Shown here one piece after another: positions 1-5,905 of a stretch of 7,049 nt of DNA. The notes under the pieces were generated by a model. It searched no databases. It was not told the DNA's origin and saw only the letters and a program-made list of their open reading frames with translations. The DNA is from Alphaproteobacteria bacterium (lineage in GTDB: Bacteria; Pseudomonadota; Alphaproteobacteria; JAGOMX01), in contig JACVCA010000060.1 of assembly GCA_016742295.1 (NCBI GenBank), positions 1-7,049 of the forward strand, read 5' to 3'. A program made the position numbers and the translations under genes. Within the stretch, counting starts at the first letter, position 1. Each line of letters opens with the position of its first letter.

Positions 1-75
1 CCTGAACGAAAAGCCGCCTTTGCAGCTGGTTGTGCTATCTGGATAGAAGCAGCTCAACAGCTTCTTTGCGCCTAA
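1..75 (+). CDS. 3' end of a truncated gene, possibly a transposase tail
   Basis: The window opens inside an open frame that ends with TAA at 73-75. The 24 visible residues run from PERKAAFAAG to AAQQLLCA and are rich in Ala. This is too short to assign a family from the residues alone. The context points to an IS: 35 bp after the stop lies a 17-bp sequence (111-127) that matches IS6-like terminal repeats elsewhere in this window. IS6-family transposase genes usually stop a few tens of bases before the right terminal repeat. I therefore read it as the probable C-terminal end of an IS6-type transposase whose body lies upstream. It could also be the tail of an unrelated gene next to an IS end. 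Confidence 0.4.
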   Translation, partial: PERKAAFAAGCAIWIEAAQQLLCA

Positions 76-110
76 ATTTTCCAAATCAAGGCCCGTTTTA
101 ACCTGGGTGA

Positions 111-127
111 GTTAACTTGACGGTGCC
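111..127 (+). repeat. IS6-like terminal repeat, copy 1 (right-end orientation)
   Basis: GTTAACTTGACGGTGCC agrees with 451-467 at 15 of 17 positions, sharing GTTAACTTGACG and the final GCC. Its reverse complement shares the core CGTCAAGTT with the left end of the intact IS6-family element at 5840. It sits 35 bp after the stop of the truncated gene at 1-75, as expected for a right terminal repeat. Confidence 0.55.
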
Positions 128-283
128 GTTTCGATCCCTTGTCTAGAGTTACACAAAACCAGATTATAAATTCTTAAATTGAATTTTGGAATAAAAGTAT
201 AATTTAACCCCCTCTTACAATAACCATGATTACTCCCACACCGTGACGGAGGTTGTCTTACACCAGATAATAGAGTGAGTTTC

Positions 284-394
284 TCATATTAGGAACATTT
301 CCTTTGGAAGAAAGGGTATTGCCTTCATTCGATACAAAGTGGTTATAATAGATACAGGAAAACGGTGGCGATAGGGAGCGGCTGTTAAAGACAT
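284..394 (-). pseudogene. IS6-family transposase N-terminal remnant
   Basis: On the minus strand an ATG at 392-394 opens a 36-codon frame ending in TGA at 284-286. The protein begins MSLTAAPYRHRFPVSII and continues TTLYRMKAIPF. The start resembles the conserved N-terminus of IS6-family transposases (Y-[RK]-x-[HY]-R-x-P-x-x-I-I). It also parallels YKGYRTPKSII in the intact transposase starting at 5906. After about 20 residues the similarity is lost: the expected LSLRDV-type helix-turn-helix and the DDE catalytic region are absent in all three minus-strand frames I checked. The remnant lies just inside the terminal repeat 451-467, with about 57 bp between the repeat and the ATG, close to the 52 bp seen in the intact copy. 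It is the left end of a broken IS6-type element, different in sequence from the one at 5840. Confidence 0.55.
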
Positions 395-450
395 ATTTAT
401 CTCTTTTAAAATTTTTCTACTACTTTAACCTATCCGCATAATACCTCAAA

Positions 451-467
451 GTTAACTTGACGAGGCC
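451..467 (-). repeat. IS6-like terminal repeat, copy 2 (left end of the remnant)
   Basis: Read on the minus strand this is GGCCTCGTCAAGTTAAC, starting with GG and containing the CGTCAAGTT core of the intact element's left end at 5845-5853. It precedes the minus-strand transposase remnant and so marks that element's left end. It is in the same plus-strand orientation as 111-127, so the two are not the opposite ends of one simple element. Confidence 0.55.
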
Positions 468-487
468 AAATTATACTATTTTCAAAA

Positions 488-528
488 AAATATTTTTAAT
501 AATCTTAACGCCTTAAGAAAAAATATTT
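488..528 (-). terminator. AT-rich hairpin, possible terminator of the TIR-STAND gene
   Basis: An imperfect inverted repeat pairs AAATATTTTT (488-497) with AAAAATATTT (519-528), and CTTAA (504-508) with TTAAG (513-517), around a CGCC loop. A 6-nt side bulge (498-503) separates the two stem parts. Read on the minus strand it lies about 57 bp past the stop codon of the large gene and is followed by a short run of T. The stem has few G-C pairs, so its strength as a terminator is doubtful, and it could simply be an AT-rich palindrome. Confidence 0.3.
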
Positions 529-584
529 ATGCTAATAAGGAATAAATTAAGTTGATGGGACCCCGCCGTCGGAAGACCCAAAAT

Positions 585-3500
585 TCACAAAACATTTTGT
601 AGTTTTTCTTTAAGTTTTACATAAGGGATAGCATTTTTCAGAAGCCGTGTTTCAGCTATGTTTATTGCTTGATTAAAATATGTTACTGCCTGTCTTTCAT
701 AGTAAAGCGCTTTTGTCGTGTTTCCTTTCATCTCTTCAAGCTTTGATCTTCTCATATATAATGTTCCAAGATCTTCAAGAATCAAGTATGCATCAGTGTG
801 ATCGAAAGTTTGAAACGCTCTCAAAGCTTGCTGAAAATGGTTCTCCGCTTTTTCTAGGTTATTTTTGGCGAACCATATTTTCCCCATGTAATAAAATATA
901 CGCGCTGTTTCTATATGATTTTTACCGTAACTTTGTTTATAAATGGGTAGACAGGCATGTAAGATTACTTGTGCCTGGTTAAAGCTACCTATGTCTATCA
1001 GGGTTCTTGCTAGGTATGTTTTTGCTCTTGTTACCTCAATATTATTATCGGATAAATTTTTTTTATAAATTAAAAGGCTCTTGTCAATTAAATCTTTAGC
1101 TTTTTCAAGATTTGCAAGTGCTCTATACGTCAGAGACAAATGCGCCATAGCCCAGGGAAATGCAACATGGTTCTCAGGAAGGGTATCATTATAAATGTTT
1201 AAGCTTTTTTCTAGACACTCTTGTGATTTTGTGTAATTCCCTAATTCTCGATAAATATTACCTAGGCGTGCATATGTCCTGCCAATTTCCACTTGTTTAC
1301 TGGGCGCATATTTGAGCAATAAATGGAGAGATTGTTCATATAGCATAAAAGCCTCTTTATATTTCCCCATGTCTTTATTAATATTCCCAAGATTTGAGAG
1401 AGCCCAAGCATAAGCTATGCGATTTTCTGGTAAGTATTTTTGATATATTAAAATACTTCGCTCAAGAGAAGTGTGAGCGTTATTATATTTTCCTATATTG
1501 CGATAGACCATTCCAAGATGTATATATGCCTGCGCTAAGCCTATAAAATCATTTGGTAAGTCAGTCTGATAAATCTCGATCGTTTTAAGGAGTATCGTTT
1601 CCGCATCCTTAAAATTTTCAAGCTCATTGTTAATAATCCCCAAATCCCCCAAGGCACGGGCAAGACCAGTTTTATCTTTTGGAATGTTTCTCTTATAAAT
1701 ATGTATACTTTTTTCAAGACTTTTTTTAGCTTCTGAAAACTCCGCGAGATCCCAATGAGCATTAGCAAGATAAATTAAGCCAGGTGCTATACGTGATATA
1801 TTTTTTGTGGAATTTCTATAGAGTTTTTTTAAACTTATCCCGAGAAGTTCTTTTGCAGACGTATAAGAACCTAAGCTATAATTAATATACCCCAATATAA
1901 TACCTATGGTTCCTGCACTATTCTCAGTTATTAATTTCTGATGCGATAAAAATTTTTCGTAATGCGTTTTCATTCCCTTCATGCTTATCAAATCTTCTTT
2001 TTCAATAAATTGGGCAGCATGTTTTTCTATGCAACTAGTGATATTTTCAGTAAAAGAGGTGTTATTTTCTAAGTCGAGTATCTTAGTAAGATAAGTCAAC
2101 ATTAATTCTTGAGTATTTCTATGGATTGAAAAGCTAGCTACTTTGGTAGGTAATAATTTTTCATCTTGCTGTATCAACGAGTATTTTTTTAAATGATAGA
2201 TAAAATTATCAACAATGGGTTCTTTCTTAAATTGTTCTAATAGACCTTTTGGAATTTTTTGAGAATCTAAAATGCTTATAAGAATGAGAAGATCTTCAAA
2301 ATCTTTGTGTTTATTTAATATTTCCCTTATTGCCATCACAATGAGGTTATAACGAGTCTTGGTATAATCACTGACATCTTTAATCAGAGTTTGTTGCAAT
2401 ATTGAAAAATCGACATCTGACCGGCTTAGATAATAAAGATATTTTTCATAAGAAATATTTGTCGCTTTTATATAATAAGCAGCAAGGCAGACATCTAAAG
2501 GAAATGGCGGAATTTCATTTAAAAACTTTTGAATTTGCTTTTGCTGATCAGTACTGAACTGGGATGTTTCTTTAATATTCGTTATCTTCAAAAAAAGCTC
2601 TAATTTTTCACACTCATCTAGTGCCCCAATCTGGATTACGTTTTTTACATAGCTACTATTTTTAATGTTAGCATTTCGTGTGGTAATTAGGATTTTTCCA
2701 CATCCCCATTTTGAGGGGTCAGTCGGATAAAACTTGATAATATCAGATATATTTTCTAGATTATCAAAAATTAAAAACCAATTTGGTAACACTTGTATTC
2801 TTTCCTTTATAAAACGTAGGATTTTTTCATCTCTGACTTCAGATTCTTTACTTTCTTGAATTAATTTTAGGGTTTGTTTATCTTCATCAGTTTTTGCTAA
2901 ATCGTGCGCAATATATTCATATGAGTTAATTACACTATCCTTGGATTCAGCATTAATTTTCCAAGTCTTAGGTTGTTTGAATTGTCTTGCGTATTGGCAA
3001 GCTAGAGTTGTCTTACCGGCTCCTCCTATCCCAACAAGTGCCACAGTTTGAAGATCTCCTGAATCAGTGAAACTAGATTCAATCTGAGATAAAAGAGCCG
3101 GGCGATTTAAGAAGTTATCTTGTCTTGGTAGAGAAAGGTTTGAATGCGAGGTGAGATCAATTTGAGCTAAGTTAAAATTGATGTGAACAAATGAATTACT
3201 ATAATACCTAAGTCCAAGGAAAACCATTAAAAATAAAAATATAACTCCGAAACCTGTGGCAATCTCTTTTTTCTTTTGGAATAAAAATTGAGAGAGTCTT
3301 TTAAAGGTTGATCCTTCATTTAAAATGAGACGTTTTTTCCTTTCATTAATCTCCTTGATTGTATGGGATAAGAGTATCTCAGCTGTTTCATTAATAACAT
3401 CATGCGTCAGTTTTTCATCCTCAAGTTCTAACTGTTGAATTGCTCCCCATTTTTCTGCACTAAGATTGATAGAAGAGTCATGAATCGCTTTGAATTGTTT

Positions 3501-4055
3501 TTTAAATTCTTCAATATACGAAGTTAGATCAAAAGTTGGGAGAATCCGTTGAAGAAGTTTGAACACAGATAAATAATAATTTTCATGATTTCTGAAATCT
3601 AAATATGTAATATCAGTAAGCTCCACAGGTACAGAAGAATGAAGATCTCCATCAAGGAGGATTGGAATAATCGAATCCGGTTTTCGCAAAGAGCGTGCGA
3701 TAACCTTTGGGATTTCCAACTTTACCCCAGTGTTACTTGCAGTACTTTGTAATCTTGCGATTAAGGCTTGTGTCATAGCATAGATCACATAATTGATATC
3801 CTCTCTTTCAATGTTGGCAATATGATTTAGGATAGAACCTTGTCCATCACGATAATCAATCAGCGTTTTTATTCCAGCTAATCTCAGATGAGCTTCGATC
3901 TGAGAAACCAAATCCACTTTTGCTTCTTTATCCCAGCAGTACCCAATAAAGCAAATGGGAGGATTGCTTTGGATATGGGGGGATATTTCATGTAGCCGTT
4001 GCTCGAAAGAAACTTGTATAAGTTTATTATGGATTTGGTCTTTAAAAGTGTTCAT
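585..4055 (-). CDS. TIR - transmembrane - NB-ARC - TPR protein (STAND/NLR-like sensor)
   Basis: A 1156-residue protein with four parts. (1) A TIR-like domain at about 32-175: a first strand ICFIGYCW, then GIKTLIDYRDGQGSI, a candidate catalytic Glu114 in GVKLEI, and a closing IIPILLDGD...YLDFRNHENY block as in bacterial TIR/SEFIR-type domains. (2) A charged linker, then a hydrophobic segment at about 265-282 flanked by KKK. (3) An NB-ARC-type STAND ATPase at about 312-660: Walker A GIGGAGKTT (342-350, Lys348), Walker B LIFDN (Asp431), TTR (458-460), a GLPL-like PPFPL (516-520) and a winged-helix end with SIHRNTQE (His645). (4) TPRs at about 714-1135. By family knowledge this is a ligand sensor, an ATP switch and an effector that is often an NAD+ hydrolase. 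Anti-phage defence is the first guess; a host-directed effector is an alternative. The ATG at 4053-4055 has a weak AAGG (4059-4062) only 3 nt upstream. It is transcribed divergently from nadM. Confidence 0.9.
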   Translation of the reverse strand: MNTFKDQIHNKLIQVSFEQRLHEISPHIQSNPPICFIGYCWDKEAKVDLVSQIEAHLRLAGIKTLIDYRDGQGSILNHIANIEREDINYVIYAMTQALIARLQSTASNTGVKLEIPKVIARSLRKPDSIIPILLDGDLHSSVPVELTDITYLDFRNHENYYLSVFKLLQRILPTFDLTSYIEEFKKQFKAIHDSSINLSAEKWGAIQQLELEDEKLTHDVINETAEILLSHTIKEINERKKRLILNEGSTFKRLSQFLFQKKKEIATGFGVIFLFLMVFLGLRYYSNSFVHINFNLAQIDLTSHSNLSLPRQDNFLNRPALLSQIESSFTDSGDLQTVALVGIGGAGKTTLACQYARQFKQPKTWKINAESKDSVINSYEYIAHDLAKTDEDKQTLKLIQESKESEVRDEKILRFIKERIQVLPNWFLIFDNLENISDIIKFYPTDPSKWGCGKILITTRNANIKNSSYVKNVIQIGALDECEKLELFLKITNIKETSQFSTDQQKQIQKFLNEIPPFPLDVCLAAYYIKATNISYEKYLYYLSRSDVDFSILQQTLIKDVSDYTKTRYNLIVMAIREILNKHKDFEDLLILISILDSQKIPKGLLEQFKKEPIVDNFIYHLKKYSLIQQDEKLLPTKVASFSIHRNTQELMLTYLTKILDLENNTSFTENITSCIEKHAAQFIEKEDLISMKGMKTHYEKFLSHQKLITENSAGTIGIILGYINYSLGSYTSAKELLGISLKKLYRNSTKNISRIAPGLIYLANAHWDLAEFSEAKKSLEKSIHIYKRNIPKDKTGLARALGDLGIINNELENFKDAETILLKTIEIYQTDLPNDFIGLAQAYIHLGMVYRNIGKYNNAHTSLERSILIYQKYLPENRIAYAWALSNLGNINKDMGKYKEAFMLYEQSLHLLLKYAPSKQVEIGRTYARLGNIYRELGNYTKSQECLEKSLNIYNDTLPENHVAFPWAMAHLSLTYRALANLEKAKDLIDKSLLIYKKNLSDNNIEVTRAKTYLARTLIDIGSFNQAQVILHACLPIYKQSYGKNHIETARIFYYMGKIWFAKNNLEKAENHFQQALRAFQTFDHTDAYLILEDLGTLYMRRSKLEEMKGNTTKALYYERQAVTYFNQAINIAETRLLKNAIPYVKLKEKLQNVL
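783..1916 (-). repeat. Nine TPR units with an exact 42-codon (126-bp) period
   Basis: Within the TIR-STAND protein, repeat starts fall at residues 714, 756, 798, 840, 882, 924, 966, 1008 and 1050 with no slippage. The units show the pattern A..LG.IY...G.Y..A...LE.SL.IY...LP.N, which is the 42-residue TPR form (TPR_10/TPR_12-like) common in bacterial NB-ARC sensors. A further helix pair at about 1092-1135 is irregular, with a longer interval including RRSKLEEMKGN. The units are clearly diverged from one another, so this is an old array and not a recent tandem expansion. Confidence 0.85.
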
Positions 4056-4194
4056 AAACCTTATCTCGGTTTTAATTCAAAATTGTTTCATTTCTTGTCA
4101 TTTAGTCGGAGTCTAATTCATGTTTTGTCGAATGGGAAGGAAGCTTTTAAGCTGAGATCTATGTACGTTACCTTCTCTAAATCTTATTAATTAA

Positions 4195-4232
4195 TTGACA
4201 ATACATTTTATGAAAGTTAACCTATAAATAGG
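4195..4232 (+). promoter_or_regulatory. Candidate nadM promoter and small palindrome
   Basis: A perfect TTGACA lies at 4195-4200, 70 bp before the nadM start. The best -10-like hexamer, TATAAA (4223-4228), is 22 nt away, too far for a standard sigma-70 promoter; at 17 nt there is only a poor TAACCT. TATAAA sits inside CCTATAAATAGG (4221-4232), a dyad with 5-bp arms and a 2-nt centre, which could be an operator. A second small dyad, AGCTTTTAAGCT, is at 4142-4153. Both lie in the divergent region shared with the TIR-STAND gene. No convincing minus-strand promoter was found. Confidence 0.3.
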
Positions 4233-4258
4233 ATAGACCCAAATTATAAAATCAGCAT

Positions 4259-4262
4259 GGAG
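4259..4262 (+). promoter_or_regulatory. Ribosome binding site of nadM
   Basis: GGAG, followed by A, lies 8 nt before the ATG at 4271. This fixes the start, which also places the nucleotidyltransferase HxGH motif at residues 18-21 as in the family. Confidence 0.6.
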
Positions 4263-4270
4263 ATTGCTGA

Positions 4271-5305
4271 ATGTCGAAGATAATAAAAATTGCCGTCATG
4301 GTTGGCCGATTTCAACCATTTCATAAAGGCCATGAAGAAGTCATAAAGTTAGCTCTTAATCAAGCAAACCATGTCATTTTAGTTTGTGGGTCTTCATTCC
4401 TACCGAGAACACCACGGAACCCTTGGACTTATTCTGAAATAGAATCAATGGTACGTTCATGCTTCCCAGCTCAACAAAACCAGATCACACTTGTTCCAAT
4501 CATTGATACACCTTATAACGAAGAAGCATGGATATGGCTTATTCAAAAAAATGTATGGCAAGTGCTTCAAGAGAAATTTACTCAAGAAAATGCAGAGCTA
4601 TATCTTATAAAACTCCCCTTCGATAAAGATTACACCAAGTCCTTTCCCGCCTGGGATCCTCTTGAGCTTTTTTTGTCTAAAAAAATAAGCGCTTCCGAAA
4701 TTCGTGACGACTATTTTCAAGCTGGAGGTGATTCAGACAGGAGCGCCGGGATGGTACCAGCTCCGGTGGCAACTTTTATGCATAAATTTTCTAGTTCGCC
4801 TGAATTTGGTGCACTGCTTGAGGAAAAAACTTTCTTAGAAAAGTACAAAAAAGGTTGGGAATCAGCTGCTTATCCACCAACATTTGTAACTGTTGATGCA
4901 GTTGTGTGTCAAGCAGGGCACATATTAATGATTAAACGTAAAGCATATCCAGGAAAAAATCTTTTAGCTCTACCGGGTGGCTTCATTAAGCAAGATGAAA
5001 GTCTATTGGACGCATGCTTGCGCGAACTGAGAACCGAAACCCGACTGAAGATGCCCGAACCAGTTTTAAAAGGTTCGTTAAAATCAAAAAACGTTTATGA
5101 TTACCCTTATCGATCTTTAAGAGGACGAACGATCACACACGGTTTTTATTTTGAACTTTCAAATGACCATGAATTACCGCAAGTAAAAGGAGGAGAAGAT
5201 GCAAAACAAGCCTTTTGGCTTCCCTTAAGCCAACTCGATTCAAGGCAAATCTTTGAAGATCATTTTAGCATCATACAAGATTTGTTAAGGATTTATATGA
5301 ACTGA
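4271..5305 (+). CDS. nadM: Bifunctional NMN adenylyltransferase / Nudix hydrolase
   Basis: A 344-residue cytosolic enzyme with two domains, matching the usual length of NadM-Nudix fusions. The N-terminal domain (about 5-180) is an HIGH-type nucleotidyltransferase: GRFQPFHKGH with HKGH at 18-21, and ISASEIR (139-145) as the second ATP-binding motif. It would make NAD+ from NMN and ATP. The C-terminal domain (about 203-342) is Nudix: in this fusion family it hydrolyses ADP-ribose to AMP and ribose 5-phosphate. The Nudix box starts at Gly237, with Glu243 and Arg251-Glu252 in place. The usual EE pair is Thr255-Glu256, so one metal-ligand position is substituted, and Arg258 stands where the generic box has Gly. 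LPGGF precedes the box as usual. The gene is divergent from the TIR-STAND gene and is followed after 60 bp by a LuxR-type gene, possibly co-transcribed. The assignment is firm; whether the Nudix half is active is open. Confidence 0.92.
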   Translation: MSKIIKIAVMVGRFQPFHKGHEEVIKLALNQANHVILVCGSSFLPRTPRNPWTYSEIESMVRSCFPAQQNQITLVPIIDTPYNEEAWIWLIQKNVWQVLQEKFTQENAELYLIKLPFDKDYTKSFPAWDPLELFLSKKISASEIRDDYFQAGGDSDRSAGMVPAPVATFMHKFSSSPEFGALLEEKTFLEKYKKGWESAAYPPTFVTVDAVVCQAGHILMIKRKAYPGKNLLALPGGFIKQDESLLDACLRELRTETRLKMPEPVLKGSLKSKNVYDYPYRSLRGRTITHGFYFELSNDHELPQVKGGEDAKQAFWLPLSQLDSRQIFEDHFSIIQDLLRIYMN

Positions 5306-5317
5306 AGTACCACTAAG

Positions 5318-5336
5318 ATGAGAGAGAGACTCTCAT
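5318..5336. repeat. Perfect 7-bp dyad between nadM and the LuxR-type gene
   Basis: ATGAGAG (5318-5324) pairs with CTCTCAT (5330-5336) around AGAGA. It is not followed by a T-run, so it is a poor intrinsic terminator. Its place 30 bp before the start of a DNA-binding protein would suit an operator or an RNA hairpin affecting translation of the downstream gene. The role is inferred from position only. Confidence 0.4.
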
Positions 5337-5352
5337 TAATCAACTCACAATG

Positions 5353-5358
5353 AAGGAG
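5353..5358 (+). promoter_or_regulatory. Ribosome binding site of the LuxR-type gene
   Basis: AAGGAG lies 7 nt before the ATG at 5366, a near-ideal Shine-Dalgarno site. It supports the short 89-residue protein as a real, complete gene and not a fragment of a larger regulator. Confidence 0.75.
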
Positions 5359-5365
5359 CTTCATT

Positions 5366-5635
5366 ATGACAATTATTCCAAAGACGCAAGACAAATCATC
5401 TTCCCACACCAACATACACGCCTACCATATCCCCTTATCGGAGCGTGAAAAAGATTGCCTCAAGTGCCTAATCTTAGGAATGACTGCAAAGGAGATTGCA
5501 CGAGAGCTATCATTATCACCTCGTACAATCGAATCTTATTTAGAGAATATAAAAAATAAGATGTGTTGTTATTCAAAATCACAATTAATAGCAAAAGTGA
5601 TTCATGAATTTACGCAAATCCAATTTAATTTTTAG
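5366..5635 (+). CDS. Stand-alone LuxR/GerE-type helix-turn-helix regulator
   Basis: An 89-residue protein made almost entirely of a LuxR-type DNA-binding domain (about 23-80). The typical start LSEREKDCL (24-32) is followed by GMTAKEIARELSLSPRTIESYLENIKNKM, in which residues 51-66 form the recognition helix. The first 22 residues are polar and probably disordered. There is no receiver, autoinducer-binding or other sensing domain, and the strong ribosome site argues against truncation. It is expected to bind DNA as a dimer, with activity set by its amount or by a partner. It lies 60 bp downstream of nadM on the same strand, with a dyad (5318-5336) between them, so it may share the nadM transcript or regulate itself or the divergent region. 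The targets cannot be read from the sequence. Confidence 0.85.
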   Translation: MTIIPKTQDKSSSHTNIHAYHIPLSEREKDCLKCLILGMTAKEIARELSLSPRTIESYLENIKNKMCCYSKSQLIAKVIHEFTQIQFNF

Positions 5636-5839
5636 TTTTATTGTAATGGATGAATTGCAGGCTTAAAAGCTTACGAAAGGGAATTATCATGCAATGGACC
5701 TGCCGTGCGAGTTAAGGGATATTTGATTAAGTATAAAGCATCAGTCATGCATCCGGACTTTTTATGAAGATTAAATCTATTCTCCTGGCCCTAATGGATA
5801 TTCGAACCCTCTGTATCCCTCTCATATATACGGCTTTAA
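5636..5839. other. Intergenic stretch before the IS6 element
   Basis: I recognise no gene here. Frames are short; the longest uninterrupted one I saw (about 5654-5766) lacks a start codon near its beginning and resembles no family I know. GGATA (5796-5800) and TATCC (5814-5818) can pair around a 13-nt loop. A T-rich tract right after the LuxR-type stop (5629-5644) has no clear stem before it, so I do not call a terminator. Confidence 0.5.
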
Positions 5840-5856
5840 GGGGCCGTCAAGTTGTT
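5840..5856 (+). repeat. Left terminal inverted repeat of the IS6 element
   Basis: GGGGCCGTCAAGTTGTT. Its CGTCAAGTT core (5845-5853) recurs in the two IS6-like ends at 111-127 and 451-467 when those are read on the minus strand. Confidence 0.65.
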
Positions 5857-5905
5857 TGAGTGTTTAGTTTGTTATATTCATTCATAAAAAAGAACGGGGT
5901 TTTTT

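Larger units (their letters stand above)
76..584. other. IS-derived stretch without an intact gene
   Basis: No intact gene is visible in these 509 bp. What can be seen is two copies of an IS6-like terminal repeat in the same orientation (111-127 and 451-467), a short transposase remnant on the minus strand (284-394), and an AT-rich hairpin near 488-528. I see nothing recognisable in 128-283 in either direction. The region reads as stacked, decayed insertion sequences. Confidence 0.6.

Noticed and set aside
549..575. A possible further IS6-type end (AAGTTGATGGGACCCC) just after the TIR-STAND stop
   Set aside because: It resembles the reverse complement of the 5840 end only loosely and lacks the GTCAAGTT core, so it is not supported as a terminal repeat.
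557..580. A GC-rich terminator right after the TIR-STAND gene
   Set aside because: The GGGTC and GGGTCCC strings on the minus strand are direct, not inverted; only a 3-bp stem forms and no T-run follows.
680..982. A 100-codon plus-strand open frame inside the TIR-STAND gene
   Set aside because: It is antisense to the conserved TPR-coding region, has no good ribosome site and resembles no family. It is a shadow of the real gene.
1541..1768. A 75-codon minus-strand frame overlapping the TPR region
   Set aside because: It is out of frame with the large gene and fully inside it; the real reading frame carries a clean TPR pattern here.
3999..4190. A 63-codon plus-strand frame across the start of the TIR-STAND gene
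   Set aside because: It overlaps the gene's 5' end in antisense and then intergenic DNA, with no ribosome site and no recognisable domain.
5654..5766. A roughly 37-codon open plus-strand stretch after the LuxR-type gene
   Set aside because: It has no start codon near its beginning, no ribosome site and no recognisable similarity; such a length is expected by chance.
5796..5818. A tRNA T-arm-like string on the minus strand (GGGTTCGAA followed by TATCC)
   Set aside because: The arms do not form a 5-bp T stem around a 7-nt loop, and no anticodon or D arm is found upstream. The GGATA/TATCC pairing with a 13-nt loop is the only structure.
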